This document shows positions 53,881 to 62,661 of a stretch of DNA of 64,000 bases, piece after piece. The stretch covers positions 1-64,000 of the forward strand of contig JADLGE010000010.1 in NCBI GenBank assembly GCA_020849475.1, read 5' to 3'. The position numbers and the translations under genes were made by a program. Below the pieces are notes generated by a model. It did no database searches. It was not told where the DNA came from and saw nothing but the letters and a program-made list of their open reading frames with translations. Numbering within the stretch: position 1 is the stretch's first letter; each line of letters starts with the position of its first letter. The DNA is from Gammaproteobacteria bacterium. GTDB taxonomy: Bacteria; Pseudomonadota; Gammaproteobacteria; Ga0077536.

Positions 53881-55337
53881 GCGTTCTTGCGCAGCGTCAA
53901 TTCGAAGTCAGCCGATGTGATCTCAACCAGCGGCGAACGCGCGATATTCATCAAGCGCCGCACCTGGTCGAGCTCCGGCGACGACAGATAGGGATAGGTG
54001 GTCTTGACCGGCCCCGCCTTCTTCATCTTCTCCAGGCCCTCGCCCGGCACCAGCGCGCGCAGGATGAGTTCATCGTCGTCATCGGTGCCGTATTCCTTGC
54101 GCAGCTCTTCGATGGTCGGCTGCGGCGGCGGATTGGCGGCCACCTGCTTGGCGCGCGGCGAGGACATGATGATGTCCATGATGTTGGGATCAATCGGCGC
54201 CGCGGTCTGGCCGTAGAAGCCGGCGGCGTATTGAATGACTTCGTCGGGAATCGACGCGTAGCGCTTGCCGGTGACGATGTTCAGCACCGCGAGCGTGCCG
54301 ACCAGCTGCGAGAACGGTGTCGCCATGCCGGGGTAGCCCAATTCCTTGCGCACCTTGGCGGTTTCGTTCAGCACCGCTTCGAGCTTGTCGCTCATGCCGT
54401 GCTGCACGAGCTGCGCCTTCAGGGTGCCGACCATGCCGCCCGGCACCTGGTGCTGGATGGAGAGCACGTCGTACTCGGCATATTGATTGACGAGGAAGCC
54501 GGCGGCCTTGCCGACCTTCTCGAAATGCTCGGCGACCGGCGCGAAGAGTTTCGTATCGAGCGCATGGGTGTGCCCCTTCAACTCGATGTTGCGCACCATC
54601 ACTTCGGTTGACGGCACCGACGGACCATTGGCCATCGGCCGGCTGGCGGTATGCAGGATGGAAACGCCCAACTCGATGCTGTCGAGATAGGCCTTGGCCG
54701 ACTGCCCGAGCAGGTTGTTGGAATGGAACTCTATCGGCTTGCCGCGCGACTTGGCGACGATGGCCGGCAGCAGGGTCTGCATGCGTTCCTTTTCCAGCAC
54801 GCCGGCTGTGTCATAGAGCAACAGAGTGTCGATGTCTGGCGAAGCCGACAGTTCATCCGCCTGCTTGGCGTAGTAGGCGTCGGTATGCACCGGCGACAGC
54901 GTGAACATGATGGCGCCCGCCACTTCCGAGCCGAACTCCTTGGCTATCTTGGCGAGGCGCTTGGTCTTGTCGTTGTTGAACAGGACGTCGTAAATCCAGA
55001 AGCTGCGCACGCCGTGCACGTTCAGCTGCCGCATCCAGGCGTCCATCAAGGAATCGGGCGTGACGCCAAACGTCACCGAGGCATTGGAACGCATGCCGCC
55101 GCGGATGGGGGTGCGCGGCATGGACTGCACGAGCAGATCCAGACCTTCCCAGGGATTCTCGTGGCAGTACTTGATGAGGCACTCGAACATCGAGGAGCCG
55201 GTCAGATCGATCACGCGGAAGCCGGTGCGATCGAGGATGGGCGAGACCGGCAGCGCCATGCCGGCCTGCATGCGCATGCCCCACAGGCTTTGCTGCCCGT
55301 CGCGCATGGTTTCGTCGAGAAATTCAATGTGCGCCAT
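53877..55337 (-). CDS. Divergent 5S-type carboxyltransferase subunit (HMGL-like)
   Basis: A 486-residue TIM-barrel protein of the pyruvate carboxylase/transcarboxylase 5S/oxaloacetate decarboxylase alpha group: TMRDGQQSLWGMRM, FTLSPVHTDAYY, QHQVPGGMVGTLKAQL and TPFSQLVGTLAVLNIVTG align by eye with those enzymes. Two active-site features differ. The carbamylated Lys (KDMA in relatives) is Tyr175 in LLLYDTAGVL, and of the metal-binding His pair (HxH) only His205 remains (FHSNN; Asn207). RDAHQS is RDGQQS. It sits between biotin carboxylase and thiolase genes and should be the transferase of a biotin enzyme with an unusual acceptor, or an inactive subunit. Confidence 0.85.
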   Translation of the reverse strand: MAHIEFLDETMRDGQQSLWGMRMQAGMALPVSPILDRTGFRVIDLTGSSMFECLIKYCHENPWEGLDLLVQSMPRTPIRGGMRSNASVTFGVTPDSLMDAWMRQLNVHGVRSFWIYDVLFNNDKTKRLAKIAKEFGSEVAGAIMFTLSPVHTDAYYAKQADELSASPDIDTLLLYDTAGVLEKERMQTLLPAIVAKSRGKPIEFHSNNLLGQSAKAYLDSIELGVSILHTASRPMANGPSVPSTEVMVRNIELKGHTHALDTKLFAPVAEHFEKVGKAAGFLVNQYAEYDVLSIQHQVPGGMVGTLKAQLVQHGMSDKLEAVLNETAKVRKELGYPGMATPFSQLVGTLAVLNIVTGKRYASIPDEVIQYAAGFYGQTAAPIDPNIMDIIMSSPRAKQVAANPPPQPTIEELRKEYGTDDDDELILRALVPGEGLEKMKKAGPVKTTYPYLSSPELDQVRRLMNIARSPLVEITSADFELTLRKNA

Positions 55338-55346
55338 GACGGCTCC

Positions 55347-56714
55347 TCAAACGTGGTCTTGCTGGAAGGCAGGCAGCACGCTCTGCTCCAGCCACTTGGT
55401 ATGGAATCGGTTCTGCGCGAAGTCGTTCTGGGCAACGATGTAACGCAACAGTGGGATATTGGTGGTCAGCCCTTCGACTTCGAAATTCGCCAGCGCCCGT
55501 TGCAGACGCTCGACGCAGGCCGGTCGGTCATCCGCCGTCACGATCAGCTTCGCGATCATGGAGTCGTAGTACGGCGGCACCAGGTAGCCGTCGTGGCAAT
55601 GGCTGTCGACGCGGATGCCGGCGCCGCGCGGCGGCGACCAGCGCGTGATGCGACCCGGACTCGGCATGAAGTTGCGCGCCGCGTCCTCGGCATTGATGCG
55701 GCACTCGATGGCATGACGGCCGACTTTGATCTGATCCTGACGCGGCAGCGCCGCTTCACCGCCGGCAATGCGGAACTGGGTCTGCACGAGATCAAACCCC
55801 GTGACCTGTTCGCTGACCGGATGCTCGACCTGGATGCGGGTGTTCACTTCGATGAAGTAAATCGCCTGGCGGTCGACGTCGTAGAGAAACTCGACGGTGC
55901 CGGCGTTGAGATACTTCATCGACGACAAGAGCTTGACGGCCGACTCGTGCAATTCACCGCGCAGCTTGGCGGGCATCAAGGCGCAGGGCGCCTCTTCAAT
56001 CACTTTCTGATAGCGGCGCTGCACCGAGCAATCGCGTTCACCGAAATGCACCACGCGGCCCTTACCGTCGCCCACCGCCTGCACTTCCACATGGCGCGCG
56101 TTCTCGACATAGGTTTCCATGTAGAGCGTGCCGTCGCCGAAAGCTTCCTCAGCTTCGGTGCTGGCGGCATCGAAGGACGCGGTGATGGCGTCGGCATTGC
56201 GCGCCACGAACATGCCGCGCCCGCCGCCGCCGGCCGAGGCTTTCATCAAGACGGGATAACCCAGCTTCTCGGCGGCCTTGTGCGCGGCGGTGATGGAAGC
56301 AATCTTGTCGGTGCCCGGCACCAGCGGCACGCCGGCTTCGGCGGCGATGGCGCGGGAGCGCAGCTTGTCGCCCAAGGCGCCGATGGTCTCGGCCGCGGGC
56401 CCGACGAAGGTGATGCCGTTCTCGGCGCACAGGTTGGCGAGTTCGGCGCGCTCGGACAGAAAACCGTAGCCGGGATGCAGGGCATCGCAGCCGGTCTGCT
56501 TGGCGGCGTGCACGATGAGGCCGGCATTGAGGTAACTTTGCTTGGACGGCGCCGGCCCGATCACGACCACCTGGTCGGCCATGCGCGCCGCTTCGGAATC
56601 GCGGTCGGCGGCCGACACCACCTGCACCGCTTCAATGCCCAAGGCATGGGCGGCGCGAATCACGCGCACGGCAATCTCGCCGCGGTTCGCCACCAGGGTA
56701 CGTTTGATAGTCAC
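55347..56714 (-). CDS. accC: Biotin carboxylase subunit
   Basis: A 455-residue ATP-grasp enzyme that carboxylates biotin with ATP and bicarbonate. Signatures are LVANRGEIAVRVIRAAHALG, DALHPGYGFLSE, the glycine loop MKASAGGGGRGMF, GERDCSVQRRYQK and FIEVNTRIQVEHPVSE, all intact. The start is GTG 56714. It lies between the BCCP and carboxyltransferase genes (10 and 22 base gaps) and most likely serves that dedicated complex rather than fatty-acid synthesis, although housekeeping AccC cannot be excluded from the sequence alone. Confidence 0.94.
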   Translation of the reverse strand: MTIKRTLVANRGEIAVRVIRAAHALGIEAVQVVSAADRDSEAARMADQVVVIGPAPSKQSYLNAGLIVHAAKQTGCDALHPGYGFLSERAELANLCAENGITFVGPAAETIGALGDKLRSRAIAAEAGVPLVPGTDKIASITAAHKAAEKLGYPVLMKASAGGGGRGMFVARNADAITASFDAASTEAEEAFGDGTLYMETYVENARHVEVQAVGDGKGRVVHFGERDCSVQRRYQKVIEEAPCALMPAKLRGELHESAVKLLSSMKYLNAGTVEFLYDVDRQAIYFIEVNTRIQVEHPVSEQVTGFDLVQTQFRIAGGEAALPRQDQIKVGRHAIECRINAEDAARNFMPSPGRITRWSPPRGAGIRVDSHCHDGYLVPPYYDSMIAKLIVTADDRPACVERLQRALANFEVEGLTTNIPLLRYIVAQNDFAQNRFHTKWLEQSVLPAFQQDHV

Positions 56715-56736
56715 GATGTCAGCCCGATGTGGCGGC

Positions 56737-57237
56737 TTAAGCGGCCGGCTCGATGATGACCAGCACCTGCTCGTATTCGACCATGGTGCCGTCGTTGACG
56801 ACGATTTGACGCACCGTGCCCTTGACCCCCGCCTTGACGGGCGTGAAGAGCTTCATGACTTCGATGAGACAGACTTCGGTGTCGGCTTCGATGGCCTGAC
56901 CGACTTCGACATAGGCCGGTGCGCCGGGCTTGGGCGCGCGATAGAAAGTGCCGAGGTTGGGCGCGCGCACCGCGACCATGCCGGCCGGAATGCTGACCTC
57001 GGCACTGTGCGCGGCGGCTGCCGGCGCCGCTGCGCTTGCGGCCGGTGCAGCACCGACCGCCGCGGGCGCGACCGCTGACGGCGCCGCCACCACGACCTGC
57101 GCTGAAGGACGCCGCGCATTCGGATCGTTCGACAGGAAGATCTCGAGGGCGTCGGTCTTGAGGTGCATCTCGTCCCAGTCGGAACGATTGAACAGCTCAA
57201 TCAGGTTTTCGATATCAGCGGGTGTCGGGTTGGCCAT
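56737..57237 (-). CDS. accB: Biotin carboxyl carrier protein
   Basis: A 166-residue protein: N-terminal helical region (1-40), an Ala/Pro-rich linker (about 45-80) and a biotinyl domain with the attachment site EVMKLF (Lys129), then a Val/Ile-rich end VEYEQVLVIIEPAA. The N-terminal region contains the word FNRSDWDEMHLK, unlike E. coli AccB. It is the first gene of the carboxylase operon and should swing between the carboxylase and the divergent transferase. Confidence 0.93.
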   Translation of the reverse strand: MANPTPADIENLIELFNRSDWDEMHLKTDALEIFLSNDPNARRPSAQVVVAAPSAVAPAAVGAAPAASAAAPAAAAHSAEVSIPAGMVAVRAPNLGTFYRAPKPGAPAYVEVGQAIEADTEVCLIEVMKLFTPVKAGVKGTVRQIVVNDGTMVEYEQVLVIIEPAA

Positions 57238-57316
57238 GGCAAGGTCCTGAAAAATCGAAGCGGGAGTTTAGCAGGGGAGTCGCGGCGTGTGTCCGCCTGG
57301 TTGGTCGGTTTTGAAT

Positions 57317-57334
57317 GGGCGAATTCATTCGCAC
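57317..57334 (+). repeat. REP palindrome 14
   Basis: Arms GGGCGAA/TTCGCAC with loop TTCA; one pair is broken. The bases after it (CTGGAAAGGCGCCAC) match the conserved tail of palindromes 5, 6 and 12. Confidence 0.75.
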
Positions 57335-57349
57335 ACTGGAAAGGCGCCA

Positions 57350-59089
57350 CTAAGCCTCCACCCCATGAATCGCGGCCAGCAACACCGGCAACGGATGGCG
57401 CGCGACGATGGTCTTGACGCCCGCCGCGAGGGCCGCCGCCACGCCGGCGTCGCTCTCGATCGCGCCGCCGCGCACCACGGTCTTGCCTGCGAGCAGGGCC
57501 GGCAATTTTTCCGCGTCTTCGCCGCCCTCGACGTCGCCGAGATCAAACGCCGCCGCCGCGCCAGCATCGCTGTCACGCAGCACCGTGATGGGGCTCGCCG
57601 CCACCGCCCACCCATGCAATTTGGCGAGGCGCGGATCATCGGATTCATCGGGCGTCACCACCGGCAGCAGGCCGGCATAAACATGGCCGGTATTGGCATC
57701 GACCGTCACCGCCTGGCCATGCAAGGCCGCCAGCGTGCCGGCGCCACAGCCGACAATGCAGGGCACGCCGAGAGCGCGGCTCACCACCGCCGCGTGGGAG
57801 GTGGCGCCACCTTGTTCGGTGATGACGGCATGCGCGGCAATCATGCCGTGCACGTCCTCGGGGCTGGTGGTGGCGCGCGCCAGCACCACCGCCTCGCCGT
57901 TCTGCGCGTGCTGCTCGGCGCTGTCGGAATCGGCGACCACGAGACCTGCGCCGACGCCCTGGCAGGCCGGCTCGCCGTGCGCGAGCACGGTCGCGCCATC
58001 GGTCGCACCATCGGCCAGGCGCGGCTTCAATAAAGTGCGAATCTGTTCAGCCTGCACGCGCGACAAGGCCGTGCGCGTATCGATGCGCCCTTCATCGACC
58101 ATGTCGACCGCGAAACGCACCGCGGCCTGCGGGGCGCGCTTGGCCGAGCGCGTCTGCAGAAGATAAAGCTCGCCATGCTGCACGGTGAACTCGATGTCCT
58201 GCACGTCGCCGTTTTCGTTTTCGAGGGTGGCGGCGGCCTGCATGAGCTGCGCGTGCACGTCCGGCGCCGAAGCCGCCAGCGCGCTCAAGGGCTCGGGCGT
58301 GAACTTGCCGGACACCACGTCTTCACCCTGGGCGCGATGCAGGTATTCGCCATAGGGTGCGACATCGCCGGTCAGGGGATTGCGGCTGAACAGCACACCG
58401 GTGCCGGAGCGCTCATCGAGATTGCCGAACACCATGGCCTGCACCGTGACCGCGGTGCCGAGGCTGTCGGCAATGCCATGATGCTGACGGTAGCGTCGCG
58501 CGCGGCGCGAATTCCACGAATCGAACACCGCATTGACCGCCGCCAGCAGTTGCGCGCGCGGGTCCTGCGGCACGGCCTCGCCCTGGCTCTCGATCTCGGC
58601 GCGCAAAGCGGCTGGCGCATGGGGCGCGTTTTCGGGCAGCGTCGCCTTCAGCACGATGTTGGCGTAGAGCTCGAGGAAACGGCGGTGGGTGTCACGCGCG
58701 AAGCCGGCATCGCCCGCTTCGGCGGCGAGCGCCGCTTCAGTGCCATCGTTGATGCCAAGATTGAGCACGGTGTCCATCATGCCCGGCATGGAAATCGCCG
58801 CGCCTGAGCGCACCGACACCAGTAAAGGTTTGGCGCCGCCGAACTGTCTGCCGGTAGCCTGCTCCAGCCACGCGATGGCGGCATCGAGTTCGCTGGCCAA
58901 TGCCTGCGGCACGCTGCCGGTGTCGAGGTAGGCGCGGCAGGCATCGGTGGTGATGACCACCGCCGGCGGCACACGCAGGCCCAGGCTCAACATGCGTGCC
59001 ACCGACCACGCCTTGCCACCGACCAGATCGCGGCTCGGCAGGGCACTGCCATCGAGAGCGAGCAAGTATTGTCCGAGCGGTTTGGCCAT
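57350..59089 (-). CDS. PPDK/PEP-synthase-like protein lacking the PEP-binding barrel
   Basis: A 579-residue protein; ATG 59089 follows AGGAG. Residues about 10-320 are the ATP-grasp nucleotide domain of pyruvate phosphate dikinase (VGGKAWSVARMLSLGLRVPP, VSVRSGAAISMPGMMDTVLN, GVLFSRNPLTG, QDIEFTVQHGELYLLQTR). Residues about 370-470 are the swivelling domain with phospho-His432 in GGATSHAAVVSRALGVPCIVG. The C-terminal PEP/pyruvate barrel of about 350 residues is absent; an unrelated tail of about 110 residues follows. It can probably still phosphorylate its His, but the final acceptor must be another protein or molecule. It lies between a thiolase and the carboxylase operon. Confidence 0.88.
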   Translation of the reverse strand: MAKPLGQYLLALDGSALPSRDLVGGKAWSVARMLSLGLRVPPAVVITTDACRAYLDTGSVPQALASELDAAIAWLEQATGRQFGGAKPLLVSVRSGAAISMPGMMDTVLNLGINDGTEAALAAEAGDAGFARDTHRRFLELYANIVLKATLPENAPHAPAALRAEIESQGEAVPQDPRAQLLAAVNAVFDSWNSRRARRYRQHHGIADSLGTAVTVQAMVFGNLDERSGTGVLFSRNPLTGDVAPYGEYLHRAQGEDVVSGKFTPEPLSALAASAPDVHAQLMQAAATLENENGDVQDIEFTVQHGELYLLQTRSAKRAPQAAVRFAVDMVDEGRIDTRTALSRVQAEQIRTLLKPRLADGATDGATVLAHGEPACQGVGAGLVVADSDSAEQHAQNGEAVVLARATTSPEDVHGMIAAHAVITEQGGATSHAAVVSRALGVPCIVGCGAGTLAALHGQAVTVDANTGHVYAGLLPVVTPDESDDPRLAKLHGWAVAASPITVLRDSDAGAAAAFDLGDVEGGEDAEKLPALLAGKTVVRGGAIESDAGVAAALAAGVKTIVARHPLPVLLAAIHGVEA

Positions 59090-59127
59090 GGGCGGGTCTC
59101 CTGTTCCAGGCGAGCGAGGCCGCGCAT

Positions 59128-59150
59128 TGTAGGTGCGAATTCATTCGCAC
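59128..59150 (+). repeat. REP palindrome 15
   Basis: Head TGTAG, arms GTGCGAA/TTCGCAC, loop TTCA, in the 106-base gap between two minus-strand genes. Confidence 0.88.
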
Positions 59151-59195
59151 ACTACGCGCCAGCGAACAGGAAAACGCCCGGGGGCGTTGCCGCTC

Positions 59196-60434
59196 TCAGT
59201 GACCGACGATGGTCACGCAGGTAATGGCTTCCTCGATGCCGCAGATGCCGCCGCCGTTCTGCGCGATGGCGACCTTGGCGCCGTCGACCTGGCGGGCGCC
59301 GGCTTCACCACGCAGCTGCGTGACAAGTTCAAAAATCTGCCCGAGGCCGGTGGCGCCGATGGGATGGCCCTTGGATTCGAGACCGCCCGACGGATTGACC
59401 GGCAGGCGCCCGCCGAGGCGGGTTTCGCCGCGTGCCGCGGCCGGGCCGCCGTCGCCGAGCTTGCACAGGCCCAAGGCTTCGAGCTCGATGATTTCGCCCA
59501 TGGCGGTGGCGTCATGCACTTCGGCGAGATGAATATCCTGCGGGCCGACGCCGGCCTTCTCATACGCCTTCAGCGCCGCCAGCTTGCTGGCATGTTTTTC
59601 GAATTCGGTGATGCCGCGATTCGAGCCCGACTGCATGACCGTTGCCAGCACGCGCATGGCGCGCGCCTTGGCGGCATTCAACTTGGCGAGGCCGGCGGCG
59701 TTGCACACGATGGCGGCCGCGGCGCCGTCGCTGATCGGCGAACACATCGGCAAGGTCAAAGGATAAGTGATGGGCGCGGCGCTCATCACTTCCTCGATCG
59801 AGAACGCCTTCTGGAATTGCGAGAGGGGGTTCATGGTCGAGTGCTGGTGATTCTTCGACGCGATGATGGCGAGCTGCTCTTGCGTGGTGCCGAATTCGCG
59901 CATGTGCATGCGGCAAAAACCGGCGTAGATGTCCATGAACACGCTGTAGGGGCGCGGCGAAGTGGAACCCGGCGGTACTTCGACGCCCTTGGCCATATCG
60001 GCGAAGTCGGCGGTGCTCTTGGCCACTTCATGCACGTCCCACGCGCCGTCGAAGGCGCTGAACATGCGCGCCTTGTCCTGCGAAAACATCTTTTCGACGC
60101 CGATGGCGAGCGCGATGTCGCAGGCGCCGGCCTTCACGTAGTTGACCGCCATGTGAAACGCGGTGGTGGCGGTCGCACAGGCGTTCTCGACGTTGACCAC
60201 CGGCACGCCTTCGACGCCGTAGGGGCGCAGCGCTATCTCGCCGCGCACCATGTCCTGGCCTTCCATGTGGCCCTGCACGCAGTTGCCGAAGAACACGGCT
60301 TCGACCATCTTCACGTCGCAGCCGGCATCCTTCAATACGCCTTCGAGGGCCTCACCGGCCAGGCTCTTGAGCGTGCGATCGATATGCTTGCCGAAATTGG
60401 TCATGCTGACGCCGGCGATGTAGACATCGGACAT
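59196..60434 (-). CDS. Thiolase-superfamily protein (SCP-x/lipid-transfer type)
   Basis: A 412-residue protein from ATG 60434. It has NVENACATATTAF with the active-site Cys, EVHDATAMGEI and ESKGHPIGATGLGQ, as in the SCP-2/SCP-x thiolases used in steroid side-chain and branched-chain acid degradation. It lacks the two-cysteine end of canonical thiolases (it ends GGGICGIEEA). It may cleave a branched or sterol-derived 3-oxoacyl-CoA, alone or with a partner. The upstream frame to 60557 is not supported. Confidence 0.9.
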   Translation of the reverse strand: MSDVYIAGVSMTNFGKHIDRTLKSLAGEALEGVLKDAGCDVKMVEAVFFGNCVQGHMEGQDMVRGEIALRPYGVEGVPVVNVENACATATTAFHMAVNYVKAGACDIALAIGVEKMFSQDKARMFSAFDGAWDVHEVAKSTADFADMAKGVEVPPGSTSPRPYSVFMDIYAGFCRMHMREFGTTQEQLAIIASKNHQHSTMNPLSQFQKAFSIEEVMSAAPITYPLTLPMCSPISDGAAAAIVCNAAGLAKLNAAKARAMRVLATVMQSGSNRGITEFEKHASKLAALKAYEKAGVGPQDIHLAEVHDATAMGEIIELEALGLCKLGDGGPAAARGETRLGGRLPVNPSGGLESKGHPIGATGLGQIFELVTQLRGEAGARQVDGAKVAIAQNGGGICGIEEAITCVTIVGH

Positions 60435-60523
60435 AGTGGTTCCCCTGCTGCTGCCTGAAATGGATTCGGTGGCACATGCGGCGCATTGCGCGCGGCACGT
60501 GAAGTGAAGGCATGGTAGCGCGC

Positions 60524-60555
60524 GGCCGCCGCGTGCGTCGATGCACGCGGCGGCC
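60524..60555. terminator. strong hairpin between minus-strand genes
   Basis: Perfect 13-bp stem GGCCGCCGCGTGC/GCACGCGGCGGCC with a 6-base loop, 15 bases after the linalool dehydratase-like gene. No T-run follows, so it may be a stabilising or pausing hairpin rather than an intrinsic terminator. Confidence 0.55.
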
Positions 60556-60569
60556 ACGCATGAGGTGGA

Positions 60570-62507
60570 TCAGGCGGGAGTGATATTGAGCGCCGTGCGG
60601 CCGTTCAATTCGACTTCGAGCCTGGCCGTGCCGGCATCATCGGCGCGGAAATCGAGATCCGGCCGACCGGCGATACGGTAGCTCGCACCGGGCGCGAGAC
60701 GCGCGAGGCCAAGCTTGTGGCGACCATTGCCGCGCCCCGGGTAGAGCACGAGGTCTAGGTCATTGCCGGTGCTGGTGGCCTTCGCGACCAGTACTTCGGG
60801 ATAGCTGGCCTCGGCCAGTTGCGGGCCCGTAAAGGCGCTCGCGGCCGGCCCCTTGACGAAGGAATTGCGGAAATCGCCGGTGCGCATGAGCTTCGCTTCC
60901 ACCGCCCACACGTTGGCCAGGCACGAGGCCTCGCGATAGCTGACCGCGCCGTCGTCGTCGATGCGACCGCAATCCTGGTCCATGGAGCGCAACGCCGCCT
61001 CGGCCAGTTCATCGTCGCCGAATTCCCGTGCCGACATCGCCACCGCCGCATAGGCGAACAGCGCACCCGGCTTGTAGTGGCCAGGGTCGATGGTGTCGAG
61101 CCACGACAGTGCTTCACGCGGAATCGACAGACGTGGCGCGCCGTTGGCGTCGGGCGCGATGCAGAACGCGAGTTCCTTGCGGCCGATGGCCCACAGGCGC
61201 CGCGCCAGTGCCGGCGAGAAGCAGTTGGCGAAGAACGCGAAGCCCGCTTCGCCGGCGTAGAAGGGGATCTCGAGACCGGTCCAGTAGGATCTCAAGCCGA
61301 TGATCGAACCCTTCTCGTCCATGAATTCCGATTCGAGCATGTCCATCCACTTCGGCAGCGAGGTCTGCGCGTAGGTGGTGCCGAACACCGCGTCGTGGGA
61401 TGCCAGCGAAGCGAGGCCGTACATATTGCACACCGGGTAGACCCAGTTCGGCTCGCAGGGGTAGAGGAAGAAATCCGAATGCTGGTAATTGCCGAGCACC
61501 GACTGCGCGAGGGTGTGGGCGCTGTGCGGGAAGGCGGTGCTTTCGTTCAGGCGGAAGGTCAGGCTGCCCGGCTCGCCGTAGCGGTGGTCGCCGGAGTTCA
61601 GCATGTACTGGTTCACATGCATGCCGTACCAGCCGGTCAGCATGATGTTGTCCTTGGCCGCCGGGTCGAAATTGCTGAAATTGAAGTGCCCCCACATCGA
61701 CTCCAGCACCCAGTAGTCCCACACCTTCCTGGCGAGATAGGTCTCGATGAGGTTGCGTTGGGCCTGGCCCAGGTAGCCGCTGAAGTTGGGCGTGTAATGG
61801 CCCTGCATCATGCCGAGCGCAAAACCGAGGTGGTTGATCTGGTAGCGCAGCGCGGCGGGCTGGAACTGGTCGATGACGGTGTAGCCCTTGAACTGACCGA
61901 CCGGCTGCAGGGCGCGGTCGAGCACGTAGCGCGCGGCCGAGAGCTGCTCCATGTCGAGTTCGCGGCTGCCAAGGGCCGGCTCGCTTTGCACGCGTTCGAC
62001 CACTTCGGCGCGCGAAGCGGCAAAGAACTGCTGGCGCATGGCGAAGCGCTCACGGTCTGCGGCATGGCGCTGATTGGTCTTGTGCTGGAACCACAGGAAG
62101 ATGCCGGCCGCGGCCATCGGCGCGAGGGCCATGCCCGGCGCCCAGATGGCCTCACCGGCGAGACTGCCGGCAAGCGCGGCCGAGCCCAGCCACACGGTCA
62201 GCGGGGCGACCACCATGCCACTCCAGAACCACGCGATGCACGACACCCAGAACAAGGCCAGCACCACCGGCACCATCAACAGCCAGCCGCCGCCGAGGGC
62301 GAAGAAGCCGCCACCGGGCAGGAACAGACCGAGACCCGCGGTCTGCCAGGCGGCCGAGGCATCGAGCCAGGCCGGGGTCAGCGCGGCGACACACAGGAGG
62401 GCATAGATGACCGCGTTGCGACGATGACGGGAGGCTGTGACCGGACCTTTGCCGCCGTGCTGGAATTCCTGCGCCCGACCGAGCGCATCGCTTTCGATGA
62501 CCGACAT
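60570..62507 (-). CDS. Linalool dehydratase/isomerase-like membrane-anchored protein
   Basis: A 645-residue protein from ATG 62507 (GGGGAG upstream). Residues about 30-140 form four or five membrane segments. The rest resembles the linalool dehydratase/isomerase of Castellaniella: the active-site Cys pair lies in [10 protein letters not shown] (Cys351/Cys360, spacing nine as in that enzyme), and [10 protein letters not shown] aligns with its KGHLN stretch. There the catalytic His is replaced by Trp293 (a His is four residues later), so chemistry may differ. It could hydrate, dehydrate or isomerise a terpenoid alcohol. It is the first gene of the long minus-strand run and divergent from a TetR gene. 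Confidence 0.78.
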   Translation of the reverse strand: MSVIESDALGRAQEFQHGGKGPVTASRHRRNAVIYALLCVAALTPAWLDASAAWQTAGLGLFLPGGGFFALGGGWLLMVPVVLALFWVSCIAWFWSGMVVAPLTVWLGSAALAGSLAGEAIWAPGMALAPMAAAGIFLWFQHKTNQRHAADRERFAMRQQFFAASRAEVVERVQSEPALGSRELDMEQLSAARYVLDRALQPVGQFKGYTVIDQFQPAALRYQINHLGFALGMMQGHYTPNFSGYLGQAQRNLIETYLARKVWDYWVLESMWGHFNFSNFDPAAKDNIMLTGWYGMHVNQYMLNSGDHRYGEPGSLTFRLNESTAFPHSAHTLAQSVLGNYQHSDFFLYPCEPNWVYPVCNMYGLASLASHDAVFGTTYAQTSLPKWMDMLESEFMDEKGSIIGLRSYWTGLEIPFYAGEAGFAFFANCFSPALARRLWAIGRKELAFCIAPDANGAPRLSIPREALSWLDTIDPGHYKPGALFAYAAVAMSAREFGDDELAEAALRSMDQDCGRIDDDGAVSYREASCLANVWAVEAKLMRTGDFRNSFVKGPAASAFTGPQLAEASYPEVLVAKATSTGNDLDLVLYPGRGNGRHKLGLARLAPGASYRIAGRPDLDFRADDAGTARLEVELNGRTALNITPA

Positions 62508-62534
62508 AGCCGCTCTCCCCTCAGTGTTTGTATC

Positions 62535-62592
62535 GCTAGTGACCGCGAATATAGGCAACGGATGGACACACTGTCTAGACGCATTGACTAGC
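62535..62592. promoter_or_regulatory. CTAG-centred inverted repeats in the divergent TetR/Ldi-like spacer
   Basis: GCTAGT at 62535-62540 and ACTAGC at 62587-62592 form an inverted pair, and a palindrome GTCTAGAC (62573-62580) lies between. They sit in the 154-base spacer between the Ldi-like and TetR genes, where an autoregulated TetR operator would be expected. Assignment is by position and symmetry only. Confidence 0.4.
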
Positions 62593-62661
62593 CGCTGCAT
62601 CCGGCTCTATCTTCGCTGGGCGCTCGCATGCCGGCGCGCCTCCCTGCCACGAGGATAGACC

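Noticed and set aside
54651..56756. 701-codon plus-strand open frame
   Set aside because: It is antisense to the biotin carboxylase and carboxyltransferase genes, whose motifs are unmistakable. Low-complexity His/Arg/Gly composition and lack of an RBS mark it as a high-GC artefact.
60819..62591. 590-codon plus-strand open frame
   Set aside because: It is antisense to the linalool dehydratase-like gene and rich in Arg/His/Gly with no domain.
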